Origin: Psychrobacillus sp. BL-248-WT-3
GTDB lineage: Bacteria; Bacillota; Bacilli; Bacillales_A; Planococcaceae
Direction of reading: 5' to 3'
Length of the DNA stretch: 43,844 bases
Assembly: GCF_012843435.1 (NCBI RefSeq)
Contig: NZ_JABAFC010000030.1
Coordinates: 1 to 43,844, forward strand
The translations under genes and the position numbers were made by a program. The stretch's first letter is position 1. Every line of letters begins with the position of its first letter. Below the pieces are notes generated by a model. It saw only the letters and a list, made by a program, of their open reading frames with translations. It was not told the DNA's origin and made no database searches. Shown one piece after another: positions 8,308 to 16,013 of the stretch.

Positions 8308-8349
8308 TGTTAACGTAAAATAGCTATGAAAACATAAAAATTGTATAAT
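8308..8349 (+). promoter_or_regulatory. Promoter region of the lacI-type gene with a possible autoregulatory site
   Basis: A perfect -10 TATAAT lies at 8344-8349, with no good -35. Upstream, TGTTAACGTAAAAT (8308-8321) resembles the other operators around a central CG but is more degenerate. Autoregulation is only a possibility. Confidence 0.35.
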
Positions 8350-8391
8350 TTAATTAGAATATAAAACTATTCTATTTTGGAGGTAATCCCA

Positions 8392-9396
8392 TTGGTATCA
8401 TCTAAAGATGTAGCAAAGTTAGCTGGAGTTTCACAGGCTACAGTGTCTCGAGTCTTAAATACACCTGAATTAGTAAAGAAGCCAACACTGGAAAAAGTCC
8501 AGAGAGCTATTAATGATTTAAACTACATACCTAATGCACAGGCTCGCTCCTTAGTCCAAAATAAGTCTCGGACAATTGCTCTTTTATCTGGACCCTTGCA
8601 CAATCCTTTTTTTGTGGATACAACCACTGCTATTGTAAATTATGCAAGTCAAATGGATTACCGAATACAAGTACAATTTGTAAATGATTTAAAACTAAAT
8701 GATGCATATACCATTGCTTTAGAGCATAAGGTGGATGGAATAATACTGTCGTGTATTTTAAAGGACGATCCTATTTTCGAAAAATTAAAGAGGATGAATG
8801 TTCCTTTTATCACCTATAACCGTAAGCATCAACACAATGAGTTTTTTGTTGAGATTGATAATTATGAGGCGGGCTATTTGTCTGCAAAACACATGATAGA
8901 CCAAGGTCACAAGCTGATTGCCTGGATTGGCGGGCCGCAAAACTTTAGTACTTTCCATCATCGTTTCGAGGGTTTTAGTCAAGCACTCAAAGATCATGAG
9001 ATAATGCTCGATGAAAAATATATTTTTAACACTGATACAACAAGTGCCGACATTTCAGCGTCCTTTTACAAATTGATGAAGCGAGATAACCCACCTACAG
9101 CAATTTGTGCTGGTAGTGATTCTCTTGCGCTCAATACGATTGATAGTGCTATACGCATTGGTTTAGTAATACCAAAGGATATTAGTATCATCGGAATAGA
9201 CAACGTAGATCTCAGCTCTCATGGATCTATCCAACTTACTACTGTAGGCAGTGTTTCAGGGAAGAACCTAGGTTATTTAGCCATTGAAAAACTAATAGAT
9301 ATGATAGAAAATAAAAATAATGGTTGCGTTAAAATTACAGAACCTGTTAAGATATTTCCAAGAAGTACCACAAGTAAATATAAAACAAACTTTTAA
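8392..9396 (+). CDS. LacI-family transcriptional regulator
   Basis: 334 residues. The N-terminal LacI helix-turn-helix starts at once (SSKDVAKLAGVSQATVSRVLN, about 3-23) and is followed by the hinge region. A periplasmic-binding-protein-like effector domain extends from about 55 to the end (TIALLSGPLHNPFF, IGGPQNFSTFHHRFEGF, SIIGIDNVDL). I choose the TTG at 8392 because TGGAGGTAA lies 8 bp upstream; a longer frame from TTG 8377 would include that ribosome site. It stands between a minus-strand acyl-CoA operon and a plus-strand dehydrogenase pair, both with operator-like dyads, so it probably represses both until a ligand (an acid or aldehyde of the pathway) binds. The ligand is unknown. Confidence 0.85.
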   Translation: MVSSKDVAKLAGVSQATVSRVLNTPELVKKPTLEKVQRAINDLNYIPNAQARSLVQNKSRTIALLSGPLHNPFFVDTTTAIVNYASQMDYRIQVQFVNDLKLNDAYTIALEHKVDGIILSCILKDDPIFEKLKRMNVPFITYNRKHQHNEFFVEIDNYEAGYLSAKHMIDQGHKLIAWIGGPQNFSTFHHRFEGFSQALKDHEIMLDEKYIFNTDTTSADISASFYKLMKRDNPPTAICAGSDSLALNTIDSAIRIGLVIPKDISIIGIDNVDLSSHGSIQLTTVGSVSGKNLGYLAIEKLIDMIENKNNGCVKITEPVKIFPRSTTSKYKTNF

Positions 9397-9412
9397 TAGT
9401 TTGTTTTTATTT
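9383..9412 (+). terminator. Intrinsic terminator of the lacI-type gene
   Basis: AAACAAACT (9383-9391) pairs with AGTTTGTTT (9398-9406), followed by a T-rich stretch. The stem overlaps the last codons, and the TAA stop lies in the loop. Confidence 0.7.
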
Positions 9413-9422
9413 TGATATACAA

Positions 9423-9436
9423 TGTATGCGTATACA
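9423..9436 (+). promoter_or_regulatory. LacI/CcpA-type operator 3 (upstream of the aldehyde dehydrogenase)
   Basis: TGTATGCGTATACA, a near-perfect 14-bp dyad with a central CG. Its centre is 32 bp (about three helical turns) upstream of that of the site at 9455. Confidence 0.6.
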
Positions 9437-9446
9437 TTTCTAATTA

Positions 9447-9475
9447 TTCAGATATGAATACGTAAACATTATACT
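9447..9475 (+). promoter_or_regulatory. Predicted promoter of the aldehyde/alcohol dehydrogenase pair with an embedded operator
   Basis: -35-like TTCAGA (9447-9452), spacer 17 bp, -10 TATACT (9470-9475). The operator TGAATACGTAAACA (9455-9468) fills the spacer, so a bound repressor would block polymerase. The -35 is weak (4 of 6). Confidence 0.5.
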
Positions 9476-9611
9476 TCTTTCCTTCAATATAGACAATATA
9501 AAATAACTATACAATTTCATTTACTACATCAGTCTTATCATAAGAATTTGCTTGATACAAATGGTAAAGTATTGTTAAAAGAAAAATACTTATCATGAAA
9601 GGATGATCGAC

Positions 9612-11033
9612 ATGGAAAAAAACTATTATGTAAACGGTGAATGGAAATCTTCTGAAAGATATGCGGAGCTATATTCCCCTCATACGAAAGAGCTTATTGC
9701 GAAGATTCCACAGGCAACTCGTGAGGAAGTGGATGAAGCAATTGAAGTGGCACATGGTGCTCGAGAAAAAATGGCAGCTCTGACAGCATTTGAGCGCTCT
9801 GCTATATTGGAGCAAATTGCTCAGCTGTTCGCCGTACATCGTGAAGAGGCTGCAAAAATTATTTCATTAGAGGCCGCAAAGCCACTGAAATATGCGTACG
9901 GGGAAATTGACCGTACGATTGAAACGTATAAGTTTGCTGCCGAGGAAGCGAAGCGTTTAACCGGCGAGATGATTCCAATGGACGCTGCAAAAAACGGTGC
10001 GGATCGATTTGGCTATACGATCGAGGAGCCGATCGGTGTCATCGGAGCGATCACTCCGTTCAACTTCCCACAAAATTTAGTGGCTCATAAAGTAGGACCT
10101 GCGATTGCAGCCGGCAATACGATTGTGTTGAAGCCTGCGTCTCAGACTCCACTCTCTGCTCTGTTTTTAGCAGAATTGATAGAACAAACGGCTCTACCAA
10201 AAGGCGCTTTTAATGTCGTGACTGGTAGTGGACGCGAGGTTGGAGATGCTTTAGTGGAAAGTGACAAGGTGAAGATGATTACGTTCACCGGCAGTCCTGC
10301 TGTAGGGAAAGGAATTCGTAATAAGGCTGGCTTGAAGAAGGTTGCACTGGAGCTTGGCTCTAATGCAGGTTTGATCATCGATAAAAATGTAGACCTTGCT
10401 AATGTCGTGCAAAAATGTGTGATGGGTGCCTTCTCTAATCAAGGCCAAGTATGTATTTCCTTACAGCGTACGTATGTGATGGATGAAATCTTCGAGGAGT
10501 TTATTGAACAATTTAGTGAGATGACGAAAAAGCTTGTCGTTGGAAGCCCCTTCGATCCAGCTACAGATATATCCGCAATGATCGCCACTTCTGAATCGGA
10601 ACGTGCTTTGGAATGGGTCGAGGAGGCAGTCGGTCATGGTGCAGAGATTATCACTGGTGGGAAGATTGAAAACGATGTGTTCCAGCCTACGATTTTGAAA
10701 AATGTGAATGCGATTTCGAAGGTTTCTTGCCAGGAGGTATTTGCTCCGATCGTCGGCGTGAGTCGCATTTCTTCTATTGAAGAAGGAATTGAAGCAATCA
10801 ATGATTCAAGCTTCGGTCTTCAGGCAGGTATTTTCACAAACGATATTAAGACAGCCTTTAAGGCAGCTAAGCTTCTAGAGGTTGGCGGTGTCATGATCAA
10901 TGACATTCCTACGTATCGTGTGGACCAAATGCCATACGGTGGTGTGAAGGATAGCGGTACCGGTAAGGAAGGTATCAAATACGCAATCCACGAAATGACG
11001 GAAACGAAGCTTGTTGTTTGGAATAATCAATAA
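9612..11033 (+). CDS. NAD(P)-dependent aldehyde dehydrogenase
   Basis: 473 residues, normal ALDH length. Catalytic motifs are complete: N151 in TPFNFPQN, E247 in VALELGSNAG, C281 in NQGQVCIS, and the ending YGGVKDSGTGKEG. It resembles the lactaldehyde/sulfolactaldehyde/phosphonoacetaldehyde branch of ALDHs, which have the GQVC motif and a short C-terminus, more than betaine-aldehyde enzymes; this is an impression, not a search. Oxidises an aldehyde to the acid. It pairs with the iron alcohol dehydrogenase 12 bp downstream (alcohol to aldehyde to acid). The ATG at 9612 is preferred over the one at 9603 because AAAGGATG precedes it at 6-8 bp. Confidence 0.85.
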   Translation: MEKNYYVNGEWKSSERYAELYSPHTKELIAKIPQATREEVDEAIEVAHGAREKMAALTAFERSAILEQIAQLFAVHREEAAKIISLEAAKPLKYAYGEIDRTIETYKFAAEEAKRLTGEMIPMDAAKNGADRFGYTIEEPIGVIGAITPFNFPQNLVAHKVGPAIAAGNTIVLKPASQTPLSALFLAELIEQTALPKGAFNVVTGSGREVGDALVESDKVKMITFTGSPAVGKGIRNKAGLKKVALELGSNAGLIIDKNVDLANVVQKCVMGAFSNQGQVCISLQRTYVMDEIFEEFIEQFSEMTKKLVVGSPFDPATDISAMIATSESERALEWVEEAVGHGAEIITGGKIENDVFQPTILKNVNAISKVSCQEVFAPIVGVSRISSIEEGIEAINDSSFGLQAGIFTNDIKTAFKAAKLLEVGGVMINDIPTYRVDQMPYGGVKDSGTGKEGIKYAIHEMTETKLVVWNNQ

Positions 11034-11045
11034 GGAGTGAGCAGT

Positions 11046-12218
11046 ATGTCAGAAAAAATTACGTTCACACCAATCAGCTACACAGGATGGGATGCTCTAT
11101 CCCATCTTCTAGCTGAAGTGGAACGCTTTGAAGTGAAGAAAATATTAATCGTCACGGATCCCTTTTTAAAGGATATCGGATTGACGAATCAAGTATCGGA
11201 ACCACTAGAGTCTGCCGGCTATACAGTAGATATTTATACAGAGGTTGTGCCTGAGCCACCTTTAGCTATCGCAGAAAAGCTAGTTTCCTATACTCGTGAG
11301 CATGCCTTTGACATGGTCATCGGTGTTGGCGGCGGGAGTGCGCTCGATTTATCGAAGCTTGCTGGAGTTATCGCTTCTCATGAAGGAAATGTGGCGGATT
11401 ACTTGAATTTAACTGGTACAAAGCAAATTACTCATAAAGGTCTACCGACGATTTTAATCCCTACTACCTCTGGGACAGGATCTGAGGTTACGAATATCTC
11501 TGTGCTATCTTTAGAGACTACTAAGGACGTTGTGACACATGATTATTTATTGGCTGACGTAGCAATTGTCGATCCAGCGTTGACTGTTTCATTGCCTCCG
11601 AAGGTTACTGCTGCTACTGGAGTTGATGCACTTACCCATGCAGTCGAGGCGTATATTTCAAAAAACGCTAGTCCTGTATCAGACGCGTTGGCATTGCAGG
11701 CCATTCGTTTAATCAGCAATTCCATTCGTACCGCTGTATCGAACGGTCAAGACAAACAAGCTCGTACCGATATGAGCTACGGCAGCTATCTAGCCGGCCT
11801 TGCCTTCTTCAACGCAGGAGTTGCTGGTATTCATGCACTCGCGTATCCACTAGGAGGTCAGTTCCATATCGCTCACGGAGATTCCAACGCCGTCCTGCTC
11901 CCTTATGTCATGGGCTACATACGCAAAAGCTGCGAAAAACGCATGAAAGATATTTACGAAGCAATGGGCTTCAGCTCTAGTAATCTATCTCAGGAGGAAG
12001 CATCCTATAAATGCGTCGCTGAGCTAAAGAGATTAGTAGAAGACGTAGGAATCCCTTCTACCCTACAAGGCTTCGAGATTCCAGAAAACGCCTTAGAAAG
12101 CTTGACGGAAGACGCAACAAAACAGAAGCGCATTTTGGCTCGTAGTCCGCTGGAGCTAGGAAAAGACGAGATCGCTGCGATTTACCGAGCAGCTTTTGAT
12201 GGAGAGATTGTGGAGTAG
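11046..12218 (+). CDS. Iron-containing (group III) alcohol dehydrogenase
   Basis: 390 residues. The NAD(P)-binding GVGGGSALDLSK is at about 94-105. The four expected metal ligands are visible: D194 and H198 (GVDALTHAVEAY), H263 (GIHALAYPLG) and H277 (AHGDSNAVLLP). Interconverts an alcohol and an aldehyde with NAD(H). Cotranscribed with the aldehyde dehydrogenase. ATG at 11046 has AAGGAG 8 bp upstream; the in-frame GTG at 11037 lies inside that site. Base composition and codon use of this pair look a little more GC-rich than those of the neighbouring acyl-CoA genes. Substrate unknown; 1,3-propanediol-, butanol- or 4-hydroxybutyrate-type enzymes all belong to this family. Confidence 0.85.
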   Translation: MSEKITFTPISYTGWDALSHLLAEVERFEVKKILIVTDPFLKDIGLTNQVSEPLESAGYTVDIYTEVVPEPPLAIAEKLVSYTREHAFDMVIGVGGGSALDLSKLAGVIASHEGNVADYLNLTGTKQITHKGLPTILIPTTSGTGSEVTNISVLSLETTKDVVTHDYLLADVAIVDPALTVSLPPKVTAATGVDALTHAVEAYISKNASPVSDALALQAIRLISNSIRTAVSNGQDKQARTDMSYGSYLAGLAFFNAGVAGIHALAYPLGGQFHIAHGDSNAVLLPYVMGYIRKSCEKRMKDIYEAMGFSSSNLSQEEASYKCVAELKRLVEDVGIPSTLQGFEIPENALESLTEDATKQKRILARSPLELGKDEIAAIYRAAFDGEIVE

Positions 12219-12234
12219 ATTTGTTTTGGTTAGT

Positions 12235-12267
12235 CCCTGTGCCGGTTGGTGGCATGGGGATTTTTTT
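12235..12267 (+). terminator. Intrinsic terminator after the alcohol dehydrogenase
   Basis: CCCTGTGCC (12235-12243) pairs with GGCATGGGG (12251-12259) using two G-T wobbles. A run of seven T follows. Confidence 0.75.
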
Positions 12268-12272
12268 GTGGA

Positions 12273-12640
12273 GCAAGGGGTTTTCCCTTTTGTGCAAGGT
12301 TTTCGTCCGTCTCTGCAAGGTTTTCGTCCATTTCTGCAAGGTTCTCTCCCGTCTCCGCAAGGTTCTCTTCCGTCTCTGCAAGGTTCTCCCGTCTCTGCAA
12401 GGTTCTCCCGTCTCTGCAAGGTTTTCGTCCGTCTCTGCAAGGTTCTCTCCCGTCTCCGCAAGGTTCTCTCTCATCTCTGCAAGGTTCTACCGTCTCCGCA
12501 AGGTTCTTTCCCGTCTCCGCAAGGTTCTCTCTCATCTCTGCAAGGTTCTCCTCTATCTCCGCAAGGTTCTGCCGTCTCTGCAAGGTTCTCTCTCATCTCT
12601 GCAAGGTTCACTCCCATCTCTGCAAGGTTCTACCGTCCCA
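12273..12640. repeat. 21-bp-period repeat array B (18 units)
   Basis: Eighteen head-to-tail units begin with GCAAGG and follow roughly GCAAGGTTCTCTCCCGTCTC. Most are 21 bp and four are 19 bp (a TACCGT, TGCCGT or TCCCGT form that lacks two bases). The first unit at 12273 is decayed; the last ends at 12640. The array fills the gap between two facing terminators, so it is expected to be little transcribed. Open frames across it on both strands are artefacts: the 19-bp units shift any frame. One strand is strongly pyrimidine-rich. It shares the GCAA start and TTTCT-like end with array C at 20.9 kb. Function unknown. Confidence 0.9.
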
Positions 12641-12644
12641 TATT

Positions 12645-12678
12645 AAAAACACTCATCCGGGATTTTCGAATGAGTGTT
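12645..12678 (-). terminator. Intrinsic terminator of the nucleotide phosphoesterase gene
   Basis: The minus strand reads AACACTCAT, a 13-base loop, then ATGAGTGTT followed by TTTTAA. It lies 8 bp past the stop codon and abuts repeat array B. Confidence 0.85.
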
Positions 12679-12685
12679 AGATCAA

Positions 12686-14917
12686 TTATTTTAGTAAGTC
12701 AATATATCGACTGTACACGTATCCTTTTTTCCCTTTGTAGGAAATGACATACCAGCCTTTTTCATTGCCAAGTACTTCTACTTCTTTGTTTTTAGCAATG
12801 GTTCCTAGCACTTTTCCGCTGTTTGCTGGTTGAGCGCGGACATTTAAATGGTAAGCTGTTACCTTTCCTTTTGGTACTTCCGGCTTAGTTACAGCTGGTT
12901 TTTTATTATCTTGAGGTGTTGGCTTTACTGGCTTTACTGGTTTAACTGGTTTATCTTTGTCCTTTGGTGCTTCTGGTTTATTCAATGCTTTAGCTAAAGC
13001 TAAATAGAATTCACCTGTTGTTTTTACTTTTGCAAATTGTGCGGAGTCCACTTTAGCTTTTGTTGATAGCTCTTTTATTTCCTGCTGTGTAATTGCATCC
13101 TTTACATTGATGGATGCGATATTCGTGTACTTCCCATCTTCCGTTGTAGGTACTGTTAGGATTCCTTTATTGACTAGTTCTACAACTGCTTTACGTGCTG
13201 GAGATTTTGTATCTACACCGACGATTTTCCAGTTGCTTTGAATGGTTGGTTTATATTCGCCTTTCATCTCGTCCTTTAAATATCTAATGGCAAGATTGCG
13301 AATGGTACCACCAGTTTCACCATAGGCACTTTCATCCTTGGAGGACCAGGTCATATTAAACTTACGCCCTTCTAACGCTTGTCCTTTAGATAGAAGAAAG
13401 TCCATTCTATATGCATTCATCCCTATTGTTAAGCGATCCTCTGCTTTAATCGGCGTTCCGTCTAGCTTTTTAAGGTTTTTAATACGTTTTCCCGGTGCCT
13501 CGGATAAGTCGATATCGTATTTAACATTACCGAAGAAGTCATTTGTACTGTATTTGGAAGCACGGCGAGTTTTATCAAAGCTTACTGTCACGTCTCCATC
13601 ACGCGTACTATTGAAATACCCAACTGCCCATTCCATATAATCCTTTAAGTCTTTTCCTGTTACTTCATAGACAGAAACTTCTCCACCAGCAAACTGGTAG
13701 TTGTATGCAATGTCTTTTTTCTTGATAGGTCCAACATTTAAAGAAGCTTTGTCATTATCTATCTGATGAGCTACCACATCTGCATTACTATAATGAAGCA
13801 TCACCTCATGGAAAAAGTCCGACAAAGGTGTTTCTTGGACTTGTACTGCTGGGATACCCTCTATTTCATTTGGAGGAACAAGGTTTGTCCCTTTTAATTG
13901 TGCGACCACGACATTTGCGTCTGCTCGCGCGAACTCATGGTAAGGCTGCAATAATTTTTCCAGCTCTTCATCCGACTTAACAGTAGTTCCGTCTGCCGCT
14001 TTCACTGGAATTGTGGAAGCACCCTTATCCTTTAGTGTTAACTTTTCCCCATCCTTGGAGAAGGTTAAATCAATTCTTGAAATATGTGTACCATATTTTG
14101 CAGGCTCGGTAATTACAACGCCATTTACATTTTCATTGTTAATCAACACATGGTTATGCCCTGCAAAAATACCAGCTAGCTCTGGCACTGCATTTGCAAT
14201 GTCCATTACGCCTGTTCCAGGATTACCGTTTTCATTTTCAAGACCCATATGTAAAAGACCAATCATTACATCTACTTTACCTTCTAGCTCTTTCACCGCT
14301 TTTTTTGTTTCCTCTACTGGATCCTTGACGACTAGACCCTCTAGATGATCCGTACCCTTTTCATACTGTGTTATTAATGGAGTGACCATCCCAATGATTC
14401 CAACCTTTACTCCATCACGTTCGATAATTGTATAAGCAGGTAAAAAACGTTCCCCATTTTCCTTGTATACATTACCTGCAAGTTTAGGCCCTTTGAATTG
14501 ACTAGAAACCTTGTCTAACACATCTAAACCAAAGTTAAATTCATGGTTACCAAAAGTCCATGCCTCATAGCCCATCGCATTAATCGCTTGTGTCATAGGA
14601 GATAACGGCTGATCGTTGAATAGCTCTGCAGAATTATCCTGTATCAAATCCCCATTATCCAATAAAATGGTGTTTGGATTCTCTGCTCGCACTTGCTTGA
14701 TAATGGTATATAACTGCGTTAGACTCCCGCTTACATTCGGACCATCTATCGCATAATCCCATGGCATAAACCGACCATGAATATCAGAAGTCGCAAGAAG
14801 GGTAATATCAATATCTTTCTCTTCTGCATGTACAGGAAGTTGTTTTAGAAACATTCCATTCCCTAATAATAAAACCACAACTAAAAAACTTGCTACAATC
14901 CTTTTCCCACTAAACAA
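12686..14917 (-). CDS. Secreted nucleotide phosphoesterase (2',3'-cyclic-nucleotide phosphodiesterase / 5'-nucleotidase family) with SH3b domain
   Basis: 743 residues from the chosen start. Signal peptide at about 4-31 (KRIVASFLVVVLLLGNGMF... ending before AEEKD). The calcineurin-like metallophosphoesterase domain has all metal motifs: SDIHGR (D45, H47), DNGDLIQ (D90), GNHEFNFG (N124, H125), GHNHVL. Next comes a 5'-nucleotidase C-terminal domain (about 320-540), then a linker rich in Pro/Lys/Val (about 660-680). The C-terminal bacterial SH3 domain (about 683-741, AYHLNVRAQPANSGKV...GYVYSRYI) should hold it to the cell wall. Cleaves extracellular nucleotides to scavenge phosphate and nucleosides. 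The TTG at 14917 is chosen because CAAGGGGGAG stands just before it; the ATG at 14944 has no ribosome site and lies only 17 bp from a TATAAT box. Confidence 0.85.
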   Translation of the reverse strand: MFSGKRIVASFLVVVLLLGNGMFLKQLPVHAEEKDIDITLLATSDIHGRFMPWDYAIDGPNVSGSLTQLYTIIKQVRAENPNTILLDNGDLIQDNSAELFNDQPLSPMTQAINAMGYEAWTFGNHEFNFGLDVLDKVSSQFKGPKLAGNVYKENGERFLPAYTIIERDGVKVGIIGMVTPLITQYEKGTDHLEGLVVKDPVEETKKAVKELEGKVDVMIGLLHMGLENENGNPGTGVMDIANAVPELAGIFAGHNHVLINNENVNGVVITEPAKYGTHISRIDLTFSKDGEKLTLKDKGASTIPVKAADGTTVKSDEELEKLLQPYHEFARADANVVVAQLKGTNLVPPNEIEGIPAVQVQETPLSDFFHEVMLHYSNADVVAHQIDNDKASLNVGPIKKKDIAYNYQFAGGEVSVYEVTGKDLKDYMEWAVGYFNSTRDGDVTVSFDKTRRASKYSTNDFFGNVKYDIDLSEAPGKRIKNLKKLDGTPIKAEDRLTIGMNAYRMDFLLSKGQALEGRKFNMTWSSKDESAYGETGGTIRNLAIRYLKDEMKGEYKPTIQSNWKIVGVDTKSPARKAVVELVNKGILTVPTTEDGKYTNIASINVKDAITQQEIKELSTKAKVDSAQFAKVKTTGEFYLALAKALNKPEAPKDKDKPVKPVKPVKPTPQDNKKPAVTKPEVPKGKVTAYHLNVRAQPANSGKVLGTIAKNKEVEVLGNEKGWYVISYKGKKGYVYSRYIDLLK

Positions 14918-14960
14918 ATTTTCTCCCCCTTGATTAAAGTTCATTTTTTATAACTTTATT

Positions 14961-14966
14961 ATTATA
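14961..14966 (-). promoter_or_regulatory. -10 box of the phosphoesterase promoter
   Basis: TATAAT on the minus strand. With initiation about 7 bp downstream, the leader would hold the GGGGGAG site that serves the TTG start at 14917. No convincing -35. Confidence 0.4.
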
Positions 14967-15100
14967 TCATTCGGAATAATCGTAAGAATACTATTTTTCT
15001 TTTAAAATTTAAACTTTTCCAAGCCTAAAACACGAATGATTAGTATAAAAAAATGAATTTTATATGCTTTTTAATTAACCACCTAATATCTAAGTCTCTC

Positions 15101-15137
15101 TAAAAAACACCACTCAAGACTAGCTTGAATAGTGTTT
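15101..15137 (-). terminator. Intrinsic terminator of the Nramp/DapA/Gfo-Idh cluster
   Basis: The minus strand reads AAACACTATTCAAG, a short loop, then CTTGAGTGGTGTTT plus a T-run. It follows the stop codon of the Gfo/Idh gene by about 6 bp. Confidence 0.85.
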
Positions 15138-15142
15138 TTATC

Positions 15143-16003
15143 TTACAATCCCTTATTAATCTCCTCAATAATCCGTACAATCTCAGCTGTCTCCTCTAAA
15201 GAAACAGCACCCACCCCTGTTTCAAAAAATTCTACCATATGCTCAACCAGGCCAGCGTAAAAAGGTTTCTCTTCTTCCCATAGCTTCAATGTTTGTACAT
15301 CATCTGCGGAGTGTAATACTGCTCCAAAACGGTTGTGCCATTCGGTTTCTCCTCGAATGATGAGATGTCGACCATCCTTGTAGGTCAGATGAACATGGTG
15401 GCAATCAGCCTTTTGCTCGACCCCCACCTTTTCCACGCCTGTCCCGAAAAGAGTGACCGCCATTTCGACGAGGTGGATACCGTACCAGAAGTATCCGGTT
15501 AGCTGTTCCTGCATGGGGGTTGGTCCATAGAAATAGCCACTGCTCCAGTCTACTGACCCTTTGACCGCCATAACCGACTCTGAAAAACGTAGGGCAGAGG
15601 AGCTCATGACAGGTGTACCATGATTTTTGCTCAGTCTAATCACCTCTGCCATTTCCTTGCTGCTCATGACGACTGGCTTATCAATAAACACCGGCTTAAC
15701 ATAAGGCACAATTTCCTTGAACCATTCTAGATGATTACGCCCATCAACTGTCCCTATAATGACGGCGTCTACTTCACTCATTAATTCCTCAACTGTGTCT
15801 ACCTCTGCTACACCGTATTTCTTGATGACAATTTGATAGAAGTCAGTAAATCTACTTGAGCTAATTGCTAAATCCTCCGAGAATGTCGGGATAACATGGG
15901 TAATGGTCGCACCTTGTACATGATGGGGATCATCTTGGTTATTTAGTAATCTGGTGAATATTTCACTATGTGAAGTGTCTAGTCCTATCAATCCAATTTT
16001 CAT
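15143..16003 (-). CDS. Gfo/Idh/MocA-family oxidoreductase
   Basis: 286 residues, shorter than the usual 330-380. The N-terminal Rossmann strand KIGLIGLDTSHSEIF has an altered nucleotide motif (GLDTSHS in place of GxGxxG), as seen in a subset of Gfo/Idh proteins. The family EKP-like motif appears as FIDKPVVMSSKEM (about 109-121), with the Lys kept. Probable role: NAD-dependent oxidation of a sugar, inositol or sugar acid. Last gene of a five-gene minus-strand cluster with a DapA-type aldolase and an epimerase-like protein, which supports carbohydrate-acid chemistry. ATG at 16003 follows TAGGAGGGA. Confidence 0.75.
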   Translation of the reverse strand: MKIGLIGLDTSHSEIFTRLLNNQDDPHHVQGATITHVIPTFSEDLAISSSRFTDFYQIVIKKYGVAEVDTVEELMSEVDAVIIGTVDGRNHLEWFKEIVPYVKPVFIDKPVVMSSKEMAEVIRLSKNHGTPVMSSSALRFSESVMAVKGSVDWSSGYFYGPTPMQEQLTGYFWYGIHLVEMAVTLFGTGVEKVGVEQKADCHHVHLTYKDGRHLIIRGETEWHNRFGAVLHSADDVQTLKLWEEEKPFYAGLVEHMVEFFETGVGAVSLEETAEIVRIIEEINKGL

Positions 16004-16013
16004 AGAGTCCCTC

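Noticed and set aside
8152-9468. Pure CcpA cre sites
   Set aside because: Only the 8152 site is close to the cre consensus; the others deviate. Dual control is possible, so neither binder is asserted alone.
12273-12640. CRISPR array
   Set aside because: Units are contiguous 19-21 bp repeats without unique 30-40 bp spacers, and there are no cas genes. The same applies to arrays A, C and D.
12058-12747. Several overlapping open frames on both strands with ENLAETG- or RFSSVSA-type repeats
   Set aside because: All are translations of the 21/19-bp array B. The 19-bp units shift the frame, the frames are open on both strands, and no ribosome site or promoter fits.
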